64,000 nt of DNA from CAZRCZ01 sp964598765. Lineage in GTDB: Bacteria; Sumerlaeota; Sumerlaeia; MVZB01; JAJFLK01. This document shows, one piece after another, positions 26,386 to 34,093 of the stretch; the stretch's first letter is position 1, and each line of letters begins with the position of its first letter. The notes below the pieces were generated by a model. It did no database searches. It was given only the letters and a program-made list of their open reading frames with translations, and was not told the DNA's origin. Position numbers and translations under genes: made by a program. The stretch is from contig CAZRCZ010000006.1 in assembly GCA_964598765.1 (NCBI GenBank), positions 62,001 to 126,000 of the forward strand, given 5' to 3'.

Positions 26386-28245
26386 ATGAGCGAGGAACTG
26401 ATCAATCATTACAAGGCCGACGAACGCGAAACATGCTTTTTGCTCTTTGAGCAGTTTCGGATTCAAGACTTGTTCAAAAGTGAAACGTATTCGGCATTCA
26501 CGGAGGAGGATTCGCGGACGATCCTCAGCGAGGCGTTGAAGTTCGCCACGCGCGAAATCGGCCCGCTCAACTCCTACGCCGACCGCGTCGGTTGTCAGTT
26601 CGATCCGCAGTCCGGCAAAGTTACCGTTCCGCCGTTGCTCAAGGACCTCCAGAAGAAATACATCGAAAACGGCTGGCATCTCTTGCGGACCAGCCCCGAG
26701 TTCGGCGGACAGCGCGCGCCGTTCGCCTTGACCCTCTGCGTCAGCGAATTCATCACCGGCGCGTGCTCCGCGTGGATGATGTATTCCGGCCTGACGCAGG
26801 GAGCCGCGCATTTGATCGAGGCGCTCGGCACGGAAGAGCAAAAGAATCTCTATTGTCCCAAAATGTATTCCGGCGAATGGATGGGAACGATGTGCCTCAC
26901 CGAGCCGGGGGCGGGTTCGGAAGTCGGACGAAGCACCGCCAAAGCGGTCAAAAACGCCGACGGAACTTATTCCGTTTCCGGCGTCAAATCCTTCATTTCC
27001 GGCGGCGATCACGATTTCACCCCGAACATCATTCACATGGTTCTGGCGCGGATCGAGGGAGCCTCGTTGGGAACCGGCGGACTTTCGCTCTTCATCATTC
27101 CCAAAATTTGGGTGAATCCCGACGGAAGCCTCGGCGCGCCGAACGACGTCGTTTGTCGCGGCGTCGAAAAGAAAATGGGGATCAACGCTTCGGCCACTTG
27201 CACGCTCAATTTCGGCGATAAGGGAAAATGTCGCGGCTTCCTTCTTGGAAAGGAAGAAAGCAAGGGGATGAAGATGATGTTCCAAATGATGAATGAGGCG
27301 CGGATCGGAACCGGAATGCAGGCGCTTTCGACCGCTTCATCCGCTTATCTGAACGCCGTCGCTTACGCCCGCCAACGGGTGCAAGGCAAACTCTTCAGCG
27401 ACATCGCCACGGGCAAACGGGGAGACAGCGTCGCCATCATTCAACATGAGGACATCCGCCGGATGCTCCTCGAAATGAAAGCCAAGGTTGAAGGATGCAG
27501 AGCGTTGGCCGTCAGCCTCGCGGTTCATTTGGATCGCGCCGAAGTCGCCCGCGACAACAAGGAAGTCCGTGACAAGGAGATGGGCTACGTCGAGCTACTC
27601 ACGCCGCTGGTCAAGGCGTATCTCTCCGATCAAGGTTTCCGCGTCGCCGAGTTGGCGATTCAAACTTACGGAGGCTACGGTTACATCAAGGATTATCCGG
27701 TCGAGCAGTATTGCCGCGACATCAAAATTCAGTCCCTCTATGAGGGAACGAATTACATTCAGTCGCTCGATTTGGTCGGGCGGAAGCTGAACCAAAACGG
27801 CGGCGCGTTGCTCCGCGCCTACATGGCCGACCTCGACGCTTTCGTGAAGGCAAATCAGGACCATCCCGCCTTGGGATCGGAGTGCAAGGCGCTCAAGGAA
27901 GCCGCCGACGCGCTGACCGCGACCTCGATGCAATACATGGCATTTTTTCAGAGCGGGCGGATGCGGCAGATTCCGCTCACCGCGACGCGCATGTTGGAAA
28001 TGCTGGCCGAAGTCACGCTCGGTTGGCTCCTGCTCGACGGCGCGCTCCTCGCGCACAAGACGATGCAAGGTCTGGCCGAAACCGACCGCGACTTCAATTT
28101 CTACGCGGGAAAAATCCACTCGGCGCGTTATTTCATCCGCAACGTATTGCCCGGGGTGAAGATGAAGGCGGGCGTCATCGCCTCCGCCGACACCAGCGCG
28201 CTGGACATCAAGGAAGATCAATTCCCGATGGTGGGAATGGATTGA
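26386..28245 (+). CDS. Acyl-CoA dehydrogenase (long form)
   Basis: 619 residues from ATG 26386, preferred over ATG 26377 because GAGG lies at proper distance only for the former. The FAD/acyl-CoA core shows CLTEPGAGSEVGRSTAK, SVSGVKSFISGGDHDF and IKDYPVEQYCRDIKI. The likely catalytic base Glu is in SLYEGTNYIQSLDLVGRK. The length and a C-terminal helical extension (residues ~480-600) match the long acyl-CoA dehydrogenase subfamily with the extra C-terminal domain. It oxidises acyl-CoA to enoyl-CoA with ETF as acceptor. It converges on the acyl-CoA ligase gene, which suggests a local fatty-acid degradation set. Confidence 0.93.
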   Translation: MSEELINHYKADERETCFLLFEQFRIQDLFKSETYSAFTEEDSRTILSEALKFATREIGPLNSYADRVGCQFDPQSGKVTVPPLLKDLQKKYIENGWHLLRTSPEFGGQRAPFALTLCVSEFITGACSAWMMYSGLTQGAAHLIEALGTEEQKNLYCPKMYSGEWMGTMCLTEPGAGSEVGRSTAKAVKNADGTYSVSGVKSFISGGDHDFTPNIIHMVLARIEGASLGTGGLSLFIIPKIWVNPDGSLGAPNDVVCRGVEKKMGINASATCTLNFGDKGKCRGFLLGKEESKGMKMMFQMMNEARIGTGMQALSTASSAYLNAVAYARQRVQGKLFSDIATGKRGDSVAIIQHEDIRRMLLEMKAKVEGCRALAVSLAVHLDRAEVARDNKEVRDKEMGYVELLTPLVKAYLSDQGFRVAELAIQTYGGYGYIKDYPVEQYCRDIKIQSLYEGTNYIQSLDLVGRKLNQNGGALLRAYMADLDAFVKANQDHPALGSECKALKEAADALTATSMQYMAFFQSGRMRQIPLTATRMLEMLAEVTLGWLLLDGALLAHKTMQGLAETDRDFNFYAGKIHSARYFIRNVLPGVKMKAGVIASADTSALDIKEDQFPMVGMD

Positions 28246-28297
28246 GATACTCCGGGATTGATCGATCTGAATCGCGAAATGGCAGGAAATTCCGCGA

Positions 28298-29893
28298 TCA
28301 GCTTGACCCTTTTAATTCTTTCCAAAGTTCGCGGAGTTCGCGTTTCAAGATTTTTCCGGTCGGTCCGAGGGGCAACTCCGGGAGAATGAGCACCGAGGCG
28401 GGTTGTTTGTATCGGGCCAATTTCCCCTTCAAGTGCTCCATCACGGCTTCGGGCGTGAGCGTCTTGCCCGGCTTGAGCGTGATCACCGCTTCGGGCAGTT
28501 CCCCTTTGTCGGGATCCGGAACGCCGATGACGGCGGCGCGGTCCACTTCCGGAATTTCGTAAATCAAATCCTCGATCTCGCGGGGATAGATGTTGAATCC
28601 CCCCTTGATAATCATGTCTTTCTTGCGGTCCACGATGAAGATGTAGCCTTTGTCGTCCATGCGTCCCAAGTCGCCGGTGTGGAGCCAACCCTCGCGAATG
28701 GTTTGGTCGGTGGCTTCGGGGTCCTTGAAATAGCCGACCATCACGCTGGGACCTTTGACGAGAAGCTCGCCGACGTCTCCGATGGGAACGTCGTTGCCTG
28801 ATTCATCCGCGATCCGAACCTCGATGCCGGGGATCGGAATGCCGACCGAGCCGGATTTAAGGGGAAGGCCGTAAGGATAACCGCAAACCGAGACCGTCGC
28901 TTCGGAAAGGCCGTAGCCCTCCGTGATCTCGATGCCGAATCGGTCGTGGAATCGCTTGCGAATTTCCGGCGGCATGGGGGCGGCTCCGCTTCCGGCCCGC
29001 TTGAGCGCGGGGAACGTCGCTCCCTCCGAAGCGGGATGGTTCATCATTTGAAAATACATGGTCGGCGTACCGGAGAACGTCGTGATTCCTTTGGTCTTGA
29101 GGGCTTCGAGCGTCGAGGCGGGATCAAAACGCGGCTCCAAAACGATCGTCCCGCCGCGCAGAACCGTCATGTTCAGAACGGCGATCAAGCCGAAGACGTG
29201 GAACAGAGGAAGAACGCAAAGCACGCGAACCGATTCCTCCGGCGGCCTCATGCGCAGGATCGAAGCCATGTTGGCGAGCACGTTGGCGTGCGAAAGCATG
29301 GCCCCTTTGGGTTTGCCCGTCGTGCCGGAGGTGTAAACCAACAAAGCCAAATCTTCGGGCGCAATTTCGATGGGGCGGAAACCGGGATTGCTCCAATTAA
29401 GCGTCTCGGTGAAGTCGAGGTATTCGGGCGTCTGCCATGCGTTGCCGGTGTCGAGTTCGCGCTTGAGCGGTTCGGAACCGACGCTCAAAACCTGTTTCAA
29501 AGTCCGGATGTCCCCCGCGATTTCCTCGATGAATGGAAGGACTTTGTGGTCCACGACCATGACGGAGGTTTCCGAGTGTCGCAGGAGGAAATCCAGCTCG
29601 CGCGGCTTGAGCATGATGTTGTACAGGACGACCGTCGCGCCGGCCATTAACGCGCCGTAATAGGCGTAAACGAACTCCGGCGAGTTGGGAAGCATGATCC
29701 CGACGCGGTGTCCCTTGTCCACGTCCATCGAATGCAACGCCGAGGCGAAGCGGCGGGACTGCGCGGCGACTTGACGATACAAAATCTTGCGCCCCTGAAA
29801 TTCAAGGGCCACGTCGTCGGGACATTGGTCCGCCTGATCGGTGAGAATCTCGTGAATGTTCCGCGCCGGGAGGTCTAAATGGACGCTCTCCAT
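28298..29893 (-). CDS. Long-chain acyl-CoA synthetase (AMP-forming)
   Basis: 531 residues from ATG 29893 (MESVHLDLPARN), chosen because upstream codons have no family match. P-loop-like YTSGTTGKPKGAMLSH, the GYGLSEATVSV motif, the hinge-region GWLHTGDLGRMDDKGYIFIV and IIKGGFNIYPREIE, and a C-terminal catalytic Lys in GPTGKILKRELR mark the ANL superfamily. It activates fatty acids via acyl-AMP. It is the convergent partner of the acyl-CoA dehydrogenase and is divergent from a cytochrome c gene. Confidence 0.93.
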   Translation of the reverse strand: MESVHLDLPARNIHEILTDQADQCPDDVALEFQGRKILYRQVAAQSRRFASALHSMDVDKGHRVGIMLPNSPEFVYAYYGALMAGATVVLYNIMLKPRELDFLLRHSETSVMVVDHKVLPFIEEIAGDIRTLKQVLSVGSEPLKRELDTGNAWQTPEYLDFTETLNWSNPGFRPIEIAPEDLALLVYTSGTTGKPKGAMLSHANVLANMASILRMRPPEESVRVLCVLPLFHVFGLIAVLNMTVLRGGTIVLEPRFDPASTLEALKTKGITTFSGTPTMYFQMMNHPASEGATFPALKRAGSGAAPMPPEIRKRFHDRFGIEITEGYGLSEATVSVCGYPYGLPLKSGSVGIPIPGIEVRIADESGNDVPIGDVGELLVKGPSVMVGYFKDPEATDQTIREGWLHTGDLGRMDDKGYIFIVDRKKDMIIKGGFNIYPREIEDLIYEIPEVDRAAVIGVPDPDKGELPEAVITLKPGKTLTPEAVMEHLKGKLARYKQPASVLILPELPLGPTGKILKRELRELWKELKGSS

Positions 29894-29919
29894 AATGTTT
29901 GCCCGCTTAATCCGTGTAT

Positions 29920-29938
29920 TCTTCCATTTGCTGGAAGA
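29920..29938. promoter_or_regulatory. Palindrome upstream of acyl-CoA synthetase
   Basis: TCTTCCA-TTTGC-TGGAAGA is a perfect 7-bp inverted repeat with a 5-bp spacer, 27 bp upstream of the acyl-CoA synthetase start. It could be an operator for a fatty-acid-responsive repressor or only a leader hairpin. Confidence 0.3.
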
Positions 29939-30021
29939 TTGCCCGATTTCATCATGGCGGTCTTCGCCGCCAAGTTCAAGCTGGAAAAAATTCCGTGGAA
30001 GTTTCATTCTTCAATTTGATT

Positions 30022-30050
30022 TTCACCACCAAGACGCCAGACACAAAAAA
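30022..30050. repeat. 8-nt-period repeat, left half only
   Basis: TTCACCACCAAGACGCCAG followed by ACACAAAA matches the left arm of the copy at 63024-63137. It ends five bases before the cytochrome c start. No right arm follows. Confidence 0.5.
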
Positions 30051-30054
30051 AACA

Positions 30055-30699
30055 ATGAATCGCTATCGGATCACTCTTACTCTTTCAGTTTGGATTATTG
30101 CCCTGCAATTTCCTTTGGGTCATGCCCAAGTTCCGCTTTCCAATCAGCCGACGCCGACCGGACCGTGGATTGCGCCGGATGAGGAAAAGGGGAAAAAGAA
30201 TCCCGTTCCCGCCACCAAGGAATCCATCGAGCGGGGCAAGGCAATTTTCATGGAAAATTGCGCGACCTGTCACGGCAAGGAGGGGCACGGCGATGGTCCC
30301 TCGCGCGAGTTCATCCCGATGAACCCCGCCAATCTCGCGGATCCAAAATTCGCCGCGTTGCGCACCGACGGCGAGTGGTTCTGGAAAATTACAACCGGTC
30401 GGACGCCGATGAATCCCTACGAAGATTACATCGAGGAGGAGGATCGCTGGAGCGTGGTCAATTTTCTGCGGACGCTCGGCGCCGACGCGCCGACGAACGA
30501 GCCGCTTGCCGCCTCTTCCGCAAATCCGAAACCCAAACCGGTTCCCATCAATCCGCAAGCCGTAATCGGTAAGCCCCAATCATCCTCCGGATCGTTCAAA
30601 TCCCTGATCGTCGCGGGACTGATAATCTTTTTCGGATTTGATGGAGTGATTCTTTGGTTGGTTTTGCGATCCCGGAGAAGTTCCGCGACTGCCCGATGA
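30055..30699 (+). CDS. Exported, C-terminally anchored cytochrome c
   Basis: 214 residues from the ATG at 30055, which begins a good signal peptide (TLTLSVWIIALQFPLGHAQ). One haem c site, CATCH, lies in FMENCATCHGKEGHGDGPS, and a later Met (TTGRTPMNPY) is a candidate sixth ligand. A Pro-rich spacer leads to a C-terminal membrane helix (SLIVAGLIIFFGFDGVILWL), so the haem domain is tethered at the periplasmic face. It probably shuttles electrons in respiration. No respiratory complex gene is adjacent. No Shine-Dalgarno is seen; the leader is an A-rich repeat half. Confidence 0.85.
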   Translation: MNRYRITLTLSVWIIALQFPLGHAQVPLSNQPTPTGPWIAPDEEKGKKNPVPATKESIERGKAIFMENCATCHGKEGHGDGPSREFIPMNPANLADPKFAALRTDGEWFWKITTGRTPMNPYEDYIEEEDRWSVVNFLRTLGADAPTNEPLAASSANPKPKPVPINPQAVIGKPQSSSGSFKSLIVAGLIIFFGFDGVILWLVLRSRRSSATAR

Positions 30700-30733
30700 G
30701 AACAGGAGCAAGAGTAAGAGCAGGAGCAAGAAG
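30700..30733. repeat. Hexanucleotide array (GAGCAA/GAGCAG)n
   Basis: Units GAACAG, GAGCAA, GAGTAA, GAGCAG, GAGCAA, GAAG start directly after the cytochrome c stop codon. It is similar to the array at 26011-26038, with the same strand bias (purine-rich on plus). Confidence 0.75.
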
Positions 30734-30881
30734 GGCGAATGAGTTCGGTCGTTATTTTCTTCTTCATCGGCTTCCTCACGGTCATCTAACCCATCTCCAT
30801 GAATGTAAACGTAGTTGTTGAGCAAACCGTGAAAATCGTTTACGTTCTCTCAGCAATTCTTCGAGGGAGCAGAGAAAAAAC

Positions 30882-31643
30882 ATGAGCGCGACGATCAGTT
30901 TGAAAGGGAAAACGGCATTGGTGACCGGAGGCGGACGAGGCATCGGCAAAGCCATCGCGCAACGGCTGGCCGAGGCCGGAGCCAACGTCGTCATCGCCAG
31001 CCGGAAGTTGGAAAATCTGGAGCAGACGGCAAAGGAATTCGCGTCGCTTCCCGGCAAGACCGTTCCCATCGCCTGTCACGTCGGGCGCAAGGATCAAATC
31101 GAATCCTTGGTCGCGCAAACCGAGTCCAAACTCGGACCGATTGACATTCTAGTCAACAACAGCGCGACGAACATCGGACAAGGACCCGCGCTCAAAGTCG
31201 AGGATGAGATGCTCGATAAGATCGTCGAACTCAACATCAAGGGAGCGTTGAGATTGATCCGATTGATCGTGCCGAAAATGATCGAGCGCAAAGCCGGATC
31301 GGTCATCAACATCGCGTCCATCGCCGGGTTGCGCCCCCAACAGGGGGGGTTGCTCTACAGTTTTACGAAGGCGGGCTTGATTATGATGACGCGAAGCTGG
31401 GCGCAGGAATTTGGCCCTCACGGCGTCCGTGTCAATGCCATCGCGCCGGGACTGATTCAAACCGATTTCAGCCAGTTCTTCTGGAAAAATCCGGCCGTTC
31501 GCGGAATGATCGAAGGGCAACAGCCGATCCGCCGGATCGGTTTGCCCGATGAGGTCGCGGGTATGGCGCTGTTCCTCGCCTCCGACGAAGCCTCGTTCAT
31601 CACGGGTCAGGTCATGGTGGTGGACGGCGGCGCGACGGCATAA
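30882..31643 (+). CDS. Short-chain dehydrogenase/reductase
   Basis: 253 residues, classical SDR length. The Rossmann glycine motif is TGGGRGIG, then VNNSAT in place of NNAG. The catalytic set is Ser in INIASIAGL and Tyr-x3-Lys in YSFTKAG. VRVNAIAPGLIQT and the C-terminal GQVMVVDGG are typical. Likely a 3-oxoacyl or 3-hydroxyacyl oxidoreductase, given neighbouring fatty-acid genes, but substrate is not readable. A GGAG lies about 11 bases upstream of the ATG. It is followed after 30 bp by the LptF/G permease. Confidence 0.9.
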   Translation: MSATISLKGKTALVTGGGRGIGKAIAQRLAEAGANVVIASRKLENLEQTAKEFASLPGKTVPIACHVGRKDQIESLVAQTESKLGPIDILVNNSATNIGQGPALKVEDEMLDKIVELNIKGALRLIRLIVPKMIERKAGSVINIASIAGLRPQQGGLLYSFTKAGLIMMTRSWAQEFGPHGVRVNAIAPGLIQTDFSQFFWKNPAVRGMIEGQQPIRRIGLPDEVAGMALFLASDEASFITGQVMVVDGGATA

Positions 31644-31673
31644 GAAAAATCCCCCGAGCAAAAGCACGAACCG

Positions 31674-32810
31674 ATGCGAATTCTCACGCGATACATTCTC
31701 AAGGAACTCTTCTACCATTTCTTCATCATCATCGGCATCGCCACGGTGATCCTGCTTGCCAAGGAAATGTATGACGCGCGGAGCCAGATCGTCGAGGAAG
31801 AACCCGCGTTCCTCGACATCGTGGAATACGTCGTGCTGTCCGTTCCCCGGACGCTCTGCGACATCATTCCGCTGATCTCCATGTTCGCCGTGCTGTTCAG
31901 TCTCGGTTTCATGGCCAAGAACCGCGAGATCATCGCCATGGCCGGAACGGGAATTTCATTTTATTCGCTCGCGTTTCCCGTTCTGATTTACGGCGTCCTC
32001 GTCATGGTCGGCTCCTTCTTGTTCGCAGACCGCATTGCTCCGCTGGCCGAGGAGCGCGCGAAATACATCTTCGAAATTCAGATCAAGGGAGGCAACCAGT
32101 TCGCCTACACGAGCAACGATGAGATTTTCCGCAAAGGATCGGGCAATCGCTTTTACATCATGGCCAATTTCAACGCGGCGGAGAAAACAATGACCCGCCC
32201 CAGCATTCTGGACCGCTCTCCATCGGGAAAAGATTTGGTTCAACGGATCGAAGCGGAGAGCGCGCGGCTCGTCAATTCGCCCGAAGGGGGAAAAAGGTAT
32301 TGGGAATTCGAAGGGGCGCAACGCTGGCGCTTCAACGAAGACGGCACGGTCAAGGTCGAAAAGTTCGACACTCCGCTCCAAATCGAAATGGAGGAAAAAC
32401 TGGACAGTTTTTTAAGCCGCGAAAAATCGCCCCGCCAAATGAAGCTGTCCGAATTGCGGCAGTATTGCGATTTGCTCAAACGTCAAGGGGCCAAATTCCT
32501 CCTCCCCAAGTATCAGACCAACGTCCAATCGAAATTGGCGCTTCCGGTGGCTTGTCTCCTTCTCGCGTTGCTGGCCTTTGCCGTCGCCGTGGATTTGACC
32601 AACCGGCACTTTGTTTGGGTGTTCTCCTTCGGGTTGGGGATCGGGATGGGATTTTACATTCTTTGGGAAACGTTGACCGGAATGGGAGCGAGCGGGAGCT
32701 TGGAACCGCTGACCGGATTGGCGGCTCCCTACGTGGCCGCTTGGAGTCCGTTGCTTCTTTTCAGCATCCTCGCCGCCGCGCTCTTCCGCAGGCTCACGAC
32801 CGTCCACTGA
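31674..32810 (+). CDS. LptF/LptG family permease (YjgP/YjgQ)
   Basis: 378 residues. Three N-terminal helices start with the family's MRILTRYILKEL. A periplasmic beta-jellyroll region (FAYTSNDEIFRKGSGNRFYI; YWEFEGAQRWRF) is followed by three C-terminal helices (LALPVACLLLALLAFAVAVD). With LptB and the other permease it extracts lipopolysaccharide from the inner membrane, so the organism likely has an LPS-type outer membrane. Only one copy is here, and lptB, lptA and lptC are not adjacent. F and G cannot be told apart by eye. Confidence 0.88.
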   Translation: MRILTRYILKELFYHFFIIIGIATVILLAKEMYDARSQIVEEEPAFLDIVEYVVLSVPRTLCDIIPLISMFAVLFSLGFMAKNREIIAMAGTGISFYSLAFPVLIYGVLVMVGSFLFADRIAPLAEERAKYIFEIQIKGGNQFAYTSNDEIFRKGSGNRFYIMANFNAAEKTMTRPSILDRSPSGKDLVQRIEAESARLVNSPEGGKRYWEFEGAQRWRFNEDGTVKVEKFDTPLQIEMEEKLDSFLSREKSPRQMKLSELRQYCDLLKRQGAKFLLPKYQTNVQSKLALPVACLLLALLAFAVAVDLTNRHFVWVFSFGLGIGMGFYILWETLTGMGASGSLEPLTGLAAPYVAAWSPLLLFSILAAALFRRLTTVH

Positions 32811-32835
32811 AAATTCGATCGGGGACTAACTCCGC

Positions 32836-33105
32836 TTACGTCTCGTAACATTTTCTCCCGGGCTGGCAGGAAAGCGGCGTCGCCTCTTTTTGATCGCAAC
32901 CGAGCGCTTCTTGCGTGTGATTGCACCAATAGGTCATCACGTTGCTGAGATGAAGCAGGCCGGGACGCTCGACGCCGCTGTAATACAGCGACTTGCACCG
33001 GAGGTGAATGCAACATTTCACCATCGGACGGCCATCGGGGTAGAAGCCCCCAATGGGCACGTCTTTGGGAACGTTTGGGGATTCTTTCTTTTCGGTAGGA
33101 TTCAT
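32836..33105 (-). CDS. Small cysteine-rich protein downstream of paoB
   Basis: 89 residues, family not recognised. It starts one nucleotide after the paoB stop (TAA-A-ATG) and so is almost certainly the last gene of the aldehyde oxidoreductase operon. Eight cysteines (MVKCCIHLRCKSLYY; YWCNHTQEALGC; LSCQPGRKC) with nearby His suggest metal or Fe-S binding or disulfides. There is no export signal, so it is probably cytoplasmic. A role in cofactor assembly or quality control for PaoABC is an inference from position only. Confidence 0.75.
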   Translation of the reverse strand: MNPTEKKESPNVPKDVPIGGFYPDGRPMVKCCIHLRCKSLYYSGVERPGLLHLSNVMTYWCNHTQEALGCDQKEATPLSCQPGRKCYET

Positions 33106-33106
33106 T

Positions 33107-34093
33107 TTACGCCTCCATCCCGGCGGCTTTCAGCAGGGCGCGCCGGACCGCGACTTTGACCAAATCCAATTTGTATTTGTTGTATTTGAGCGGATTGGCC
33201 CCGGCAGTCGCCGCGTCGGCGGCTTTGCCCGCCAATTCCGCCGTCATTGCCGAATTGCCGAGAACCTTTTCAGTCTCCTTGGCGCGCCAAGGGATCGGTG
33301 CGACGGCCCCCATGACAACTTGCCATCCGGCATCATTCAAAACCGCCGAGACCGCGACGAGCGGCCAATCGTAGGATTGTTTCTCGCGCAGTTCGACGTG
33401 ACCCGACCGTTTGATTCCCGCCGGAATCCGAATTTCGGCGACGACTTCGTCGGCTTCGAGGATGTTTTCCTTCATCACGTTTTGATTCGGCATGACGAAG
33501 AAATCTCCGGCCTTGACCGTCTTGCTACCCTTGGAGCCTTTGATCTCGATCTCCGCTCCGGCGGCGACCAGCGGCGGCGCGATATTCGAAGGATGCACGA
33601 TATAGGAAGGTCCCTTGCTGAAAATCGCGTGGTACTGATTTTCGCCTTCTTTGGCGAAGCAGGTGTCGCCCCCTTTTTTGAGGCAGACAAATTCCGCGTT
33701 GCGGAAATACCAGCAACGGGGCCGCTGGCAAATGTTGCCCCCCACCGTGGCGACGTTGCGGATTTGCGGCGTCGCCGCCAGACCCGCCGCGTCGGCCAGC
33801 GCGGGAATCCGCTCGCGGATGATCGGATTTTTTGCGACTTCGGCCAGCGTGGTCAGCGGACCAATCCGAATTTTGTCGCCGTCGGCCTTGATGTAGCGCA
33901 GGTCCTTTTCGGCTCCCTTGAGGTTGACTAGCTGATCCGGTTCGATCATGCGTTCCTTCAGTTGGTCGAGGAGGTCAATCCCTCCGGCCTTGAGCATGAC
34001 CTTCCGGCCGTATTCGTCCATCGAGGCTCCGGCGGGCAACGCCTTGACCGCGTCGTCCACCGATTTCACGTCAATGTATTCAAACGCCTTCAT
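33107..34093 (-). CDS. paoB: Periplasmic aldehyde oxidoreductase, FAD subunit (PaoB/YagS-like)
   Basis: 328 residues of the CO-dehydrogenase flavoprotein family. The FAD site has AGGIDLLDQLKERMIEP and VGGNICQRPRCWYFRN. The latter starts a Cys-rich insertion (CQRPRCWYF...FVCLKKGGDTCF) that matches the loop carrying an extra [4Fe-4S] cluster in E. coli PaoB. It passes electrons from the 2Fe-2S subunit to the acceptor. The start overlaps the paoC stop by four bases. It has no signal of its own and would be carried across the membrane with the Tat-bearing PaoA. Confidence 0.9.
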   Translation of the reverse strand: MKAFEYIDVKSVDDAVKALPAGASMDEYGRKVMLKAGGIDLLDQLKERMIEPDQLVNLKGAEKDLRYIKADGDKIRIGPLTTLAEVAKNPIIRERIPALADAAGLAATPQIRNVATVGGNICQRPRCWYFRNAEFVCLKKGGDTCFAKEGENQYHAIFSKGPSYIVHPSNIAPPLVAAGAEIEIKGSKGSKTVKAGDFFVMPNQNVMKENILEADEVVAEIRIPAGIKRSGHVELREKQSYDWPLVAVSAVLNDAGWQVVMGAVAPIPWRAKETEKVLGNSAMTAELAGKAADAATAGANPLKYNKYKLDLVKVAVRRALLKAAGMEA

